DNA of 64,000 bases from Rutidosis leptorrhynchoides. Lineage: Eukaryota > Streptophyta > Magnoliopsida > Asterales > Asteraceae. Under the pieces are notes generated by a model. It was not told the DNA's origin. It did not search any database and saw nothing but the letters and a program-made list of their open reading frames with translations. Where the stretch lies: NCBI RefSeq assembly GCF_046630445.1, contig NC_092339.1, forward strand, positions 59,604,501-59,668,500. The letters run 5' to 3'. The position numbers and the translations under genes were made by a program. Below are positions 1 to 11,200 of this stretch, piece by piece (the first letter of the stretch is position 1; every line of letters begins with the position of its first letter).

Positions 1-253
1 ATTAAAACCCATACCCCACAACACACGGGTATTTATCAGTTATTTAATATCTTTCGTACCTCATTAGAAGGCCCTAACGAAGTCCAAATTAAACAAACGA
101 ACCTGTTCTGTGACCCTTGTCACAAACTGGTCTTAACTACATAATTAATTAATAATAAACATATTATTAAAATAAAAACATATTTTAAACACAAATATAA
201 ACCTAAGGGTAATTAAGTAATCTTACTTCTAACCCCGGTTTCAGTCTGTTACA
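1..253 (-). mobile_element. Family B gypsy LTR, 5' part (cut by window edge)
   Basis: On the - strand this begins TGTAAC at 253 and runs off the window at base 1. It matches in inverted orientation the start of the LTR at 1621, including the stretch around the sequence that reads as accagtttgtgac on the + strand near 1740. It is also alike to the complete solo LTR at 31876-34029. Only the first ~250 bp of the LTR is present, so no interior can be assessed. Confidence 0.6.
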
Positions 254-742
254 ATATCCAAGATACATGAACTTTTTTATAACTGAGTGTTTGTCATATT
301 ATACTACTACATATAACAGTTGTAGACCTTTGTGACGTTTCTCCTATTTTCGTTGCCATTATCATATTATACAATATGTGGTATGATTAGAAGCATGTCT
401 AAACCAATATTTTTTGAATATGGTAGCATGTATCATATAAGATCCATAGATGTTGAAGGACTTATACATGGAGTTGTGCCTTGGAAGTCTTTTGGTTAGA
501 TCTTTCAAATGAGACAATTACATTAAATTTAAGACAAGTAAACTATCCGAACTTGAAGTATTGTGCTCTATCTTGAGATAAAGTTTGAAAATGGATCTAA
601 TTTAAGCTTATAGTTTCAACTTTATCTTTGATGTAAATATGAAAATTAAAGGTGGCAGTTTTGACCCACTACTTATATATTTCAGAAAATGTATATGACT
701 TTTAGCATTAGCAAGTACTCAAGTTATGTATTTTATTAGACA
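254..742. other. Intergenic, nothing recognised
   Basis: A/T-rich sequence with no open frame of note and no repeat I can match elsewhere in the window. Its last 12 bases (731-742, TTTTATTAGACA) are nearly repeated at 18410-18421 (TTTTATTATACA) and are the candidate left target-site duplication of the element starting at 743. Confidence 0.4.
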
Positions 743-935
743 AAATTCCATTCCTCGTCCCTGAACTTTACATCAAATTTGACTCCATGTCCTTTTTTTT
801 TTTTTTTTTTTTTTTGCATTCCTCGTCCCTAATGTATCAAAACACAACATCCATCGTCCTCCCGTCTACTTTCTGTCTATTTCAGCCGTTAAGTCAAGCA
901 TGTGCAAAACATGTGAGGGTATTTTAGTCTTTCTT
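743..935 (+). repeat. Left terminal inverted repeat of the MULE-like element
   Basis: This is the inverted partner of 18225-18411, similar over about 190 bp with small indels. A T-run at about 788-815 is expanded compared with the other arm. The remaining left arm (936-1620) is A/T-rich without an open frame. It repeats part of the terminal motif (TTCCTCGTCCCTAATAGTC) at about 963-982. Confidence 0.6.
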
Positions 936-1620
936 CCTCTTTGTTCCCTTTACCCCTTCATCATTCCTCGTCCCTAATAGTCTTTCTTCCTTTTTCATCT
1001 TTTTTTTTTTGTTGATTCTCTTTGTTTCCTTACTAAAATCCATCAATAATCATGTTAAAACACTCAAACAATTAGTGTAAACCAAAGAGAATCGCTTGTA
1101 ATTTACTCTTAAATTTAAATTTATTTATTATATTTATATAGGAAATTAAAAAATGACGAAAATCATCTGGAAAACAATTGCGTTGGTGACGTAGTTTATG
1201 GTATCATCAGCAGCTTCTCATACAAATTCCATGAAACAATGTTGTCACTCATACAGCTCACTGTTTTTTTTTATTTTCTATTTTAACTTGCAATAAAATA
1301 AAATGGATTTAATTTATCAATAAAAACGCCATATTCTTCACTAGTCAGCACACCCAGCTTCCTGCACCACCATTACCATTTGTTGCAACCAAAATTAATA
1401 ATTAAATTTGAATTAATACAAGTATTGTGATTTATTATTATATAGGGAGTAGTTAATTATTAACTATTAAAATATAGACAAGAACAGCACCTTGAGTTCC
1501 AGATCTGAGATTATACCAAGTTTTCAAAATAAAATCGCAAAAAAATTAAAGAAAAAAAAACAAAAAACCAAATAGTGAGATTGAAACATGAGAATACACC
1601 TTTAAAATAGCAAGATAAAC
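936..1620. other. Left arm of the MULE-like element, non-coding
   Basis: A/T-rich sequence between the left inverted repeat and the inserted family B LTR. I see no open frame, no splice-like structure and no match elsewhere in the window. Confidence 0.35.
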
Positions 1621-2979
1621 TGTAACATCCTCAATCGGGCCTAGTTATAAGATTACTATTTTGCCCTTAAGTTAGTATTGTGCTACTATATGCTTTTAGT
1701 TTTACTCAATATTTATTATTATATAATGATGTAGTTAGGACCAGTTTGTGACAAGGGTCACAGAACAGGTTTGTTTATTTAATTTGGACTCCGTTTGGGT
1801 TGCCAAATGACGTACAAAAGATATCAGATAACTGATAAATACCCGTGTGATGCACAGTGTGGGAAATTAACCTAAATTAAGTGACTAGTGCATGTGTTCT
1901 TCTTCTCATTTCTAGAAAATTCCCAAACACACCTGTTCTTCATCTTTCTCACCTATAATCAAACCCTAATCCTTAATCTTTACCTAGAGCTTAAATTGTT
2001 CATATCTTTGTATTCCTTGTGATTCACTGATTCGTTTAAGGTAAGGATCACAAGCTTCCATGCTCTAATCTTTAAGAAATTTAAGGTTTTGTGTTAGTTT
2101 TCATAAAAGATTGAATTTGTGTCAAAACAAGTGATTTAAGTGTTGTTATGGTCAAATTGTTGTGGGTTTTGAGTCTATAACAAGTAGTGAACAAATTGCG
2201 GTCGATTTTGGTGTTTAAAACGAGCTCTAGATCGAGATTTGAGGATTTCATCGTGAAGTTCGTAGCCTTTGTTCAGTTTCTGATGAAGATGAACACACTC
2301 GGCCGACTGTCGGTCAACAGTCGACCGACTGAGGGTTTAACCGGCCGATTGATGAAGACAACCTACTGACTGTTGAGTGAACCGACCGACTGAGATTTAC
2401 CTTCGGCCGATTGATGTAATACCAAATGAATCAACCGACTGGGAAGGTCAGTCGACCGGTTGTGTAGACAGTCGACCGACTGTAAGAGTCAGTCGACCGA
2501 CTGAGTGTCCAGGGCAGAATATTTTACCTAAGTGTTGATTTTTAGCCGTTATGCTGCCCGTTTGTATTTTGATGATCTGATGTAAATTTTGAAAAAAAAA
2601 ATTAGCGGACACTTTTTCTGACAAAAATTTCTGTATTGTGTTATTTGGGGTTAACGGACAGAAACTAACTTGTGTATATGTTTTCTCAGGAGAAAAGGAG
2701 GCAGAGAAGGTTCAGTGATTAGATAGCTGAATACCTTCTCGTTTGCTGGTAATCGGTGAGTGGGACTAACTGGAGAATATAGTATATAGAAGCATGTTAT
2801 ATTATGATTGCCATGTTTGTTAGATATACTTAATGTTGTGATTAGTTAGTTCCTTGTGATGACTGCATGTTGGTTGATGCTTGCATGTTGGAACCCAGTG
2901 CGTCCCTATCTTATGGTAGCCTAATTCGATAGAAGAGATCAACCTGCGGGTTGGGTTCCTCATGTGGTAGCCTATTTGA
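1621..2979 (+). mobile_element. Family B gypsy LTR, truncated
   Basis: This starts TGTAACATCCTCAATCGGGC, the same start as the solo LTR read on the - strand from 34029. It contains the same cluster of GC-rich palindromes (AGTCGACCGACTG and variants, 2303-2505) found in that solo LTR at 33185-33355. It stops at 2979, where a family C LTR begins TGTGACAACCC. The intact relative is 2154 bp, so the last third is missing. The left flank is TAAAC; the matching right flank is not present. Confidence 0.65.
2303..2505. repeat. Cluster of CAGTCGACCGACTG-type palindromes in LTR B
   Basis: At least six imperfect copies of a 12-14 bp GC-rich palindrome (variants of cAGTCGACCGACTg and CGGCCGA) occur in about 200 bp of otherwise A/T-rich LTR. 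The same kind of cluster sits in the solo LTR at 33185-33355. Confidence 0.7.
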
Positions 2980-3456
2980 TGTGACAACCCGGAAATTTCC
3001 GACCAAATTTAATACATAAAACATCTATATTGATATTTTCATAATAAATATTAAGTATTTATTTAAAATATATAAAATAAATATAGTTAATTAATTAATG
3101 AAACATATAGATTATTAATATAATAATTATATCATTAATAATATATCAATTCGTTCGATTACCATTATATGTGTTAATATATATATAAATGATATGGGTT
3201 CGTGAATCCAAGGCCAACCCTGCATTGTTTAATGTCGTAATATGTATTTTTACTACAAAATACAGTATGGTGAGTTCATTTGCTCCCTTTTACTCTTTAT
3301 ATTTTTGGGCTGAGAATACATCCACTGTTTTAAAGATTGTTTTACAATATTTATATGCGTGAGTTCATTTGATTCCCTTTTACTCTTTACATTTTTGGGA
3401 CTGAGAATACATGCGCTACTTTTACAACTGCTTTATTAAATGCTTTAAAATACATT
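2980..3456 (+). mobile_element. Family C gypsy LTR fragment
   Basis: This starts TGTGACAACCCGGAAATTTCC, almost the start of the family C LTR at 56376. From 3196 it shares the block beginning GGTTCGTGAATCC with 59955 onward. It holds two copies of a ~89-bp tandem unit (starts at 3270 and 3359) that occurs three times at 60029-60290. At 3457 it joins the interior of a family A element abruptly, without an LTR end, which suggests illegitimate recombination. Confidence 0.65.
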
Positions 3457-4595
3457 ACCTGAAATCCCGGAATAGAAATGGGAAAACATTACCATGGATT
3501 TCATTACTAAATTGCCAAGGACTGCAAGTGGTTATGATACTATTTGGGTAATAGTTGATCGTCTCACCAAGTCAGCACACTTTCTGCCAATAAGAGAAGA
3601 TGACAAGATGGAGAAGTTAGCACGACTGTATTTGAAGGAAGTCGTCTCCAGACATGGAATACCAATCTCTATTATCTCTGATAGGGATGGCAGATTTATT
3701 TCAAGATTCTGGCAGAGATTACAGCAAGCATTGGGAACTCGTCTAGACATGAGTACTGCCTATCATCCACAAACTGATGGGCAGAGCAAAAGGACGATAC
3801 AAATGCTTGAAGACATGCTACGAGCTTGTGTTATTGATTTCGGAAACAGTTGGGATCGACATCTACCGTTAGCAGAATTTTCCTACAACAACAGCTACCA
3901 TTCAAGCATTGAGATGGAGCCGTTTGAAGCACTTTATGGTAGAAAGTGCAGGTCTCCGATTTGTTGAAGTGAAGTGGGGGATAGACAGATTACGGGTCCG
4001 GAGATAATACAAGAAACTACCGAGAAAATCATCCAAATTCAACAAAGATTGAAAACCGCACAGAGTCGACAAAAGAGCTACGCGGATAGTAAAAGAAAAG
4101 ATATAGAATTTGAAATTGGAGAAATGGTCATGCTTAGGGTTTCACCTTGGAAAGGCGTTGTTCGATTTGGTAAACGGGGGAAACTAAATCCAAGGTACAT
4201 TGGACCATTCAAGATTATAGATCGTGTCGGACCAGTAGCTTACCAACTGGAGCTACCTCAATAACTCGCGGCTGTACATAACACTTTCCATGTCTCAAAT
4301 TTGAAGAAATGTTTTGCTAAAGAAGATCTCACTATTCCGTTGGACGAAATCCAAATCAATGAAAAACTTCAATTCATTGAAGAACCAGTCGAAATAATGG
4401 ATCGTGAGGTTAAGAGACTTAAACAAAACAAGATACCGATTGTTAAGGTTTGATGGAATGCTTGTAGAGGACCCGAGTTCACCTGGGAGCGTGAAGATCA
4501 GATGAAGAAGAAATACCCGCATTTATTTCCAGAAGATACGTCAACACCTCCAACTGCTAAAATTTCGGGACGAAATTTATTTAACGGGTAGGTAC
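3457..4595 (+). mobile_element. Truncated Tekay-like gypsy copy: integrase to chromodomain end
   Basis: This is nearly identical in nucleotides to 13483-14619, the end of pol in the full element to the right. Visible parts are the integrase core (reading from [20 protein letters not shown], with the later DRDGRF and HPQTDGQS blocks) and the C-terminal region up to a chromodomain-like block with GPEFTWERED. It joins directly to the LTR at 4596. It is a broken fossil that shares most of its damage with the right copy, so the two are products of a duplication or recombination after the damage arose. Confidence 0.8.
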
Positions 4596-7500
4596 TGTAG
4601 TGACCCGAACTTTTCCATGTTTATATATATATTAAATGAAATTGTTATTTATATGATTAAGTGTTTCCAACATGTTAAGCAATCAAACTTGTTAAGACTT
4701 GATTAATTGAAATAGGTTTCATATAGACAATTGACCACCCAAGTTGACCGGTGATTCACGAACGTTAAAACTTGTAAAAACTATACGATGACATATATAT
4801 GGTTATATATATAGTTAACATGATTTTATTATAAGTATGTATCTCATTAGGTATTTTAACAATGAGTTATATACATAAAAATGAGACTATTAATTTAAGA
4901 TACTCGAAAACGATATATATAACGATTATCGTTATAACAACGTCTTACTAGGTACATATGAATCATATTAAGATATTGATACACTTGGTTAATTATGTTA
5001 AATGATAAGTAAATATATTATTAAGTGTATTAACAATGAAATACATATGTAAAAATAAGACTACTAACTTAATGATTTCGAAACGAGACATATATGTAAC
5101 GATTATCGTTGTAACGACATTTAACTGTATATATATCATACTAAGATATATTATATATCATAATATCATGATAATATGACAATTTAACATCTCATTTGTT
5201 ATAATAAACAATGGGTTAACAACATTCAACAAGATCGTTAACCTAAAGGTTTCAAAACAACATTTACATGTAACGACTAACGATGACTTAATGACTCAGT
5301 TAAAATGTATATACATGTAGTGTTTTAATATGTATTCATACACTTTTGAAAGACTTCAAGACACTTATCAAAATACTTCTACTTAACAAAAATGCTTACA
5401 ATTACATCCTCTTTCAGTTTCATCAACAATTCTACTCGTATGCACCCGTATTCATACTCGTACAATACACAGCTTTTAGATGTATGTACTATTGGTATAT
5501 ACACTCCAATGATCAGCTCTTAGTAGCCCATGTGAGTCACCTAACACATGTGGGAACCATCATTTGGCAACTAGCATGAAATATCTCATAAAATTATAAA
5601 AATATGAGTAATCATTCATGACTTATTTACATGAAAATAAAATTACATATCCTTTATATCTAATCCATACACCAACGACCAAAAACACCTACAAACACTT
5701 CCATTCTTCAATTTTCTTCATCTAATTGATCTCTCTCAAGTTCTATCTTCAAGTTCTAAGTGTTCTTCATAAATTCCAAAAGTTCTAGTTTCATAAAATC
5801 AAGAATACTTCCAAGATTGCAAGTTTACTTCCAAGTTTTCTAAATCCATTCCAAGTAATCATCCAAGATTAAGAAACCTTTGTTACTTACAGTAGGTTTT
5901 CTTTATAATACAAGGTAATAATCATATTCAAACTTTAATTCAATTTCTATAACTATAACAATCTTATTTCGAGTGGAAATCTTACTTGAAATTGTTTTCG
6001 TGTCATGATTCTGCTTCAAGAACTTTCAAGCCATCCAAGGATCCTTTGAATCTAGATCTATTTTTATCATTTCCAGTAGGTTTATCCAAGGAACTTGAGG
6101 TAGTAATGATGTTCATAACATCATTCGATTCATACATATAAAGCTATCTTATTCGAAGGTTTAAACTTGTAATCACTAGAACATAGTTTAGTTAATTCTA
6201 AACTTGTTCGCAAATAAAAGTTAATCCTTCTAACTTGACTTTTAAAATCAACTAAACACATGTTATATATCTATATGATATGCTAACTTAATGATTTAAA
6301 ACCTGAAAACACGAAAAACACCGTAAAACCGGATTTACGCCGTCGTAGTAACACCGCGGGCTGTTTTGGGTTAGTTAATTAAAAACTATGATAAACTTTG
6401 ATTTAAAAGTTGTTATTCTGGGAAAATGATTTTTATTATGAACATGAAACTATATCCAAAAATTATAGTTAAACTCAAAGTGAAAGTATGTTTTCTAAAA
6501 TGGTCATCTAGACGTCGTTCTTTCGACTGAAAAGACTACCTTTACAAAAACGACTTGTAACTTATTTTTCCGACTATAAACCTATACTTTTTCTATTTAG
6601 ATTCATAAAATAGAGTTCAATATGAAACCATAGCAATTTGATTCACTCAAAACGGATTTAAAATGAAGAAGTTATGGGTAAAACAAGATTGGATAATTTT
6701 TCTCATTTTAGCTACGTGAAAATTGGTAACAAATCTATTCCAACCATAACTTAATCAACTTGTATTGTATATTATGTAATCTTGAGATACCATAGACACG
6801 TATACAATGTTTCGACCTATCATGTCGACACATCTATATATATTTTGGAACAACCATAGACACTCTATATGTGAATGTTGGAGTTAGCTATACAGGGTTG
6901 AGGTTGATTCCAAAATATATATAGTTTGAGTTGTGATCAATACTGAGATACGTATACACTGGGTCGTGGATTGATTCAAGATAATATTTATCGATTTATT
7001 TCTGTACATCTAACTGTGGACAACTAGTTGTAGGTTACTAACGAGGACAGCTGACTTAATAAACTTAAAACATCAAAATATATTAAAAGTGTTGTAAATA
7101 TATTTTGAACATACTTTGATATATATGTATATATTGTTATAGGTTCGTGAATCAACCAGTGGCCAAGTCTTACTTCCCGACGAAGGAAAAATCTGTGAAA
7201 GTGAGTTATAGTCCCACTTTTAAAATCTAATATTTTTGGGATGAGAATACATGCAGGTTTTATAAATGATTTACAAAATAGACACAAGTACGTGAAACTA
7301 CATTCTATGATTGAATTATCGAAATCGAATATGCCCCTTTTTATTAAGTCTGGTAATCTAAGAATTAGGGAACAGACAGCCTAATTGACGCGAATCCTAA
7401 AGATAGATCTATTGGGCCTAACAAACCCCATCCAAAGTACCGGATGCTTTAGTACTTCAAAATTTATATCATATCCGAAGGGTGTCCCGGAATGATGGGG

Positions 7501-8034
7501 ATATTCTTATATATGCATCTTGTTAATGTCGGTTACCAGGTGTTCACCATATGAATGATTTTTATCTCTATGTATGGGATGTGTATTGAAATATGAAATC
7601 TTGTGGTCTATTGTTATGATTTGATATATATAGGTTAAACCTATAACTCACCAACATTTTTGTTGACGTTTAAAGCATGTTTATTCTCAGGTGAATACTA
7701 AGAGCTTCCGCTATTGCATACTAAAATAAGGACAAGATTTGGAGTCCATGTTTGTATGATATTGTGTAAAAACTGCATTCAAGAAACTGATTTCGATGTA
7801 ACATATTTGTATTGTAAACCATTATGTAATGGCCGTGTGTAAACAGGATATTTTAGATTATCATTATTTGATAATCTACGTAAAGCTTTTTAAACCTTTA
7901 TTTATGAAATAAAGGTTATGGTTTGTTTTAAAAATGAATGCAGTCTTTGAAAAACGTCTCATATAGAGGTCAAAACCTCGCAACGAAATCAATTAATATG
8001 GAACGTTTTTAATCAATAAGAACGGGACATTTCA
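4596..8034 (+). repeat. Family A 5' LTR (shared with the truncated copy to the left)
   Basis: 3439 bp, beginning TGTAGTGACCCGAAC and ending GGGACATTTCA. The first ~2.5 kb is A/T-rich. The last ~900 bp (from about 7140) is strongly similar to the end of the family C LTRs. The TG...CA ends and a PBS directly downstream support the boundaries; a start at 4601 (TGACCCG) cannot be excluded. Confidence 0.85.
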
Positions 8035-8036
8035 GT

Positions 8037-8048
8037 TGGTATCCGAGC
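8037..8048 (+). other. Primer-binding site, initiator Met tRNA type
   Basis: TGGTATCCGAGC, two bases after the LTR end. It differs at one position from TGGTATCAGAGC, the usual complement of the initiator methionine tRNA 3' end, which is seen in full at 23596 and 61041. Confidence 0.8.
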
Positions 8049-8242
8049 GTTGGTCTTAGAGAACCAGAAATTTGCATTAGTGTGTCTTATCGAGTTTGTT
8101 AGGATGCATTAGTGAGTCTGAGCTTCTACCGTGTTTTCTTTAAAAATGATTGCTTAACATTTTTGTTGGAAACTATATATTATTAACATGTATATATTAT
8201 GTGATATATTAATCTCTTAACATGTTTGATATTGTGTGATAG

Positions 8243-8704
8243 ATGTCTACCTCTAGCACAAATCCCATTGACTCACCTAATAATAACGAAGAGTCGAATA
8301 TATATTGGACTGATTCACAAGTTCCCGAAGAAGAACCGGAAGAAGAATCAGAACCGGAAGAAGAATCAGAACCGGAAGAAGAATCAGAACCGGAAGAGGA
8401 GGAACCGGAGGAGGAAATAGAACCGGTGGGGGAAATAATAAAACGGTTAAGTAAAAGAAAATCCTCAACCAACCGGCCAAGGTTAATTATGGTCAATGGT
8501 GTTTCCGCCAAGGAAGCAAAATATTGGGAGGATTACCAATTCTCCGATGAATCGGATTCCGACGAGAATTCCGATGATGTTATAGAAATTACCCCAAATG
8601 AATTTAAAAAGGCAAAAGAAAATAATAAGGTAAAGGGCATAAAAATAGAGAAATCTAATTCCAACCCCGATGTTATATGTATCGTCAACCCCCGAAGCCC
8701 TTAA
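8243..8704 (+). CDS. Extra ORF of family A: acidic repeat protein
   Basis: A 153-aa frame lies between the PBS and gag, outside the normal gypsy gene order. Residues about 28-60 are tandem PEEESE/PEEEPEEE units encoded by a 15-bp GAAGAAGAACCGGAA-type repeat. A basic patch follows (IKRLSKRKSSTNR, about 66-78) and then a second acidic Ser/Asp patch (SDESDSDENSDD). No signal peptide, membrane segment or known domain is visible. The product would be strongly acidic and probably disordered. The frame may be a real element gene or a repeat-driven accident. A Ser/Asp-rich frame in the same position of the family C element (61471) favours the first. Confidence 0.5.
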   Translation: MSTSSTNPIDSPNNNEESNIYWTDSQVPEEEPEEESEPEEESEPEEESEPEEEEPEEEIEPVGEIIKRLSKRKSSTNRPRLIMVNGVSAKEAKYWEDYQFSDESDSDENSDDVIEITPNEFKKAKENNKVKGIKIEKSNSNPDVICIVNPRSP

Positions 8705-8994
8705 GTTGTAACAATGACCCGGGAACCTCTAAACCACCAGGTTTTTCTAAACCGTTGTGGAAAACGACAGCTCATATTAGGGGAACATCATATATCCCTA
8801 GAAACTTGGCAAAACGAACCAAAACCGAAGAAGAAGAAACGAGCGAGTCGGAATAAGATAGTTGTATTCGTGTGATGTAATATATGTAATATAGTATTCT
8901 TATGCTTTATGATATATGTAAAAATTGCTTGTATTAATAAGTGTTTTTTTTTATGAATCTAACTCTTGTCTATTTTACAGTATAAAAACACAAA

Positions 8995-9678
8995 ATGGAT
9001 AGACAACCCAATATTTTAAGAGACCTACCCGGAGACATGATTGATGAAATCTTGTCTAGAGTCGGTCAGAATTCTTCGGTACAACTATTTACGGCGAAAT
9101 CAGTTTGTAAGACATTCGAAGAACGTTCCAAGAATGTCTTGGTTTATAAGAGACTTTCGTTTGAAAGATGGGGGATATCACATTGGGAAACCCATAAGTT
9201 ACGATGTGTTTACTTTGACGCATATATTGCGGGGAACCCAAATGCTATTTTACGCAACGGGTTAAGAAATTATTTTGACTCAATGTATCCGAATATAGGA
9301 CTTCATGATTTAGAAAAAGCGGCTAACATGCAACATAAAGAAGCATGCTATGCTTACGGGTTAGTAATGTTCGCGTCTCACCAAAGTAAGAAAAAGAACA
9401 TCGGGCAATAACTATTAAACAAAACGTTCCCACAAGTGACGGAGTCGGTAATTGGGGTAAGAAATGAGGTTTTTAGGTTATTACGAGACTGTTGGTCATT
9501 ACGTAACCCTCGTCCCTTTGACGACGTTACAACACGCTGTCTTATCAACGGCCATAACGGTTATGTTCCACAAGACCAAGGATGGGAAGTAATCCTAGTA
9601 AAACTAGAATGCATGACTTGTTTCTGGACGTATGAATTACGTGTCTTTATTGCCTTTGCTGAACGACTTGTGTACTAG
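8995..9678 (+). pseudogene. F-box-like gene carried inside the family A element, broken
   Basis: The N-terminus (from MDRQPNILRDLPGDMIDEIL) is an F-box: LPGDMIDEILSRV, then AKSVCKTFEE and VYKRLSFERW. A Sel1-like helix pair follows (DLEKAANMQHKEACYAYGLV). The far end has a Cys/Trp-rich tail (LECMTCFWTYELRVFIAFAE). This layout is like the plant F-box proteins resembling At1g67623 and At2g35280, which act as substrate adaptors of SCF ubiquitin ligases. It lies on the element's coding strand between the acidic ORF and gag, about 950 bp after the PBS, with no introns. It is broken (about one break) and I treat it as a captured fossil. Family assignment is from memory of motifs. Confidence 0.6.
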
Positions 9679-9870
9679 CTAGAATTATCTTCACAACTAT
9701 CTTGTATCAAAGTTATTGTGTGCTATATTTCATGCTTTATGTAAAATAAGCGGTATTGTAAGTTTGTAAAATATTGTATAAAAGTTTGAACGCGAAATAT
9801 TATTATAATCAGTTTTTCATATAGAATTGTAGTAGTTGAATTATATATTAGCTACTAAGTATGAACTTAA

Positions 9871-9887
9871 CGGGTAGGTACTACCCG
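9871..9887 (+). promoter_or_regulatory. Palindromic motif before gag resembling the 3' junction
   Basis: CGGGTAGGTACTACCCG is a 7-bp perfect inverted repeat around GTA. The same TTAACGGGTAGGTACT string ends the interior at 14605-14620, directly before the 3' LTR, and at 4581-4596. The family C interior has a close variant at 62237-62253. Its role is unknown; it could be a second polypurine-like priming site or an RNA hairpin before gag. Confidence 0.5.
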
Positions 9888-10019
9888 AATTTAAACTTAT
9901 AAAACGCTAATATGAAGAAAAAGCTTTTATAAATGAGTTCATATTATGCTACGAAATACTATTAACTACTCTTAATATTATGTATGATTAACTTGTTCCA
10001 TTTGACTATTTTGAAGGAA

Positions 10020-11200
10020 ATGGCACCGACTACTCGACACACCGTGAATATGAATGAAGAGGAATTCTGTACTTTTCTAGCTTCAAACATAGCTGCAGTA
10101 CAGGCTGCGCTACATACCAACAATAACCTTGGATCTAGCAGTACAGGAAATCGTGTAGGATGCACCTACAAAGAATTCACTGCCTGCAAACCTTTGGAAT
10201 TTGATGGAACCGAAGGACCGATCGGATTGAAACGGTGGACTGAGAAGGTCGAATCGGTGTTTGCCATAAGTAAGTGTACTGAAGAGGACAAAGCGAAGTA
10301 CGCTACACATACCTTCACAGGTTCTGCGTTAACATGGTGGAATACCTATCTAGAGCAAGTGGGACAAGATGATGCGTACGCACTACCGTGGTCAACATTC
10401 AAGTACTTGATGAACGAGAAGTACCGTCCCAGAACTGAGGTCAATAAGCTCAAGACAGAACTTAGAGGGTTACGAACCCAAGGATTTGATATTACCACGT
10501 ACGAAAGATGATTCACAGAATTGTGCCTATTGTGTTCGGGAGTGTTCGAAGATGAGGAAGAGAAGATCGACGCGTTTGTGAAAGGATTAACGGAAATAAT
10601 CCAAGAAGATATAAGTTCACACGAGCCCGCCTCCATACAACAGGCATGTAGAATGGCTCACAAACTAGTGAACCAGATTGAGGAAAGAATTAAAGAACAG
10701 ACGGCTGAAGAGGCCAATGTAAAGCAAGTCAAAAAAAAGTGGGAGGAAAACGGTGATAAGAATCACCAATACAACAATAACAGAAATTACAATAATAATC
10801 GCAACAATTATCCCAACAATCGCAACATCGATCGCAACTACAACAAACGGCCCAACAACAACAACAACAACAACTACAACAATCATCCCAACAACAATAA
10901 CAACCGCAACAACAACAACAATCGGAAGCAGCTATGTCAAAGGTGTGAAAAGTATCACTCGGGGTTCTGCACCAAATTTTGCAACAAGTGTAAAAGAAAT
11001 GGTCATAGCGCGGTGAAGTGTGAGGTCTACGGACCAGGGGTTAACAGAACGAAAGGAACAAATGGTGTCGGAACGAGTAATGGTGGAGCAAGTAGTGTCG
11101 GAGCAAGTTATGCCAATGTAGTTTGTTATAAATGTGGAAAACCGGGCCACATTATTAGAAATTGCCCGAACCAGGAGAACACGAATGGACAAGGCCGCGG
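10020..11200 (+). pseudogene. gag of the family A chromovirus, broken
   Basis: The reading frame opens at MAPTTRHTVNMNEEEF. A retrotransposon gag domain follows (FDGTEGPIGLKRWTEKVESV, TGSALTWWNTYLEQ). Next are an Asn/Asn-Tyr-rich low-complexity stretch (about 10,760-10,925, A/C-rich repeats) and a CCHC zinc knuckle [14 protein letters not shown] near 11,123-11,165. Gag would form the virus-like particle and bind the RNA. The gene is broken. A start at 9984 is possible, but 10020 fits the family better. Confidence 0.75.

Noticed and set aside
8209-8511. Ser/Gly-rich frames on the - strand and in the other + frame over the acidic ORF
   Set aside because: Shadows of the GAAGAAGAACCGGAA repeat.
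10665-10886. Open frame of poly-valine on the - strand
   Set aside because: It is the reverse reading of the Asn-rich A/C repeat in gag, not a gene.
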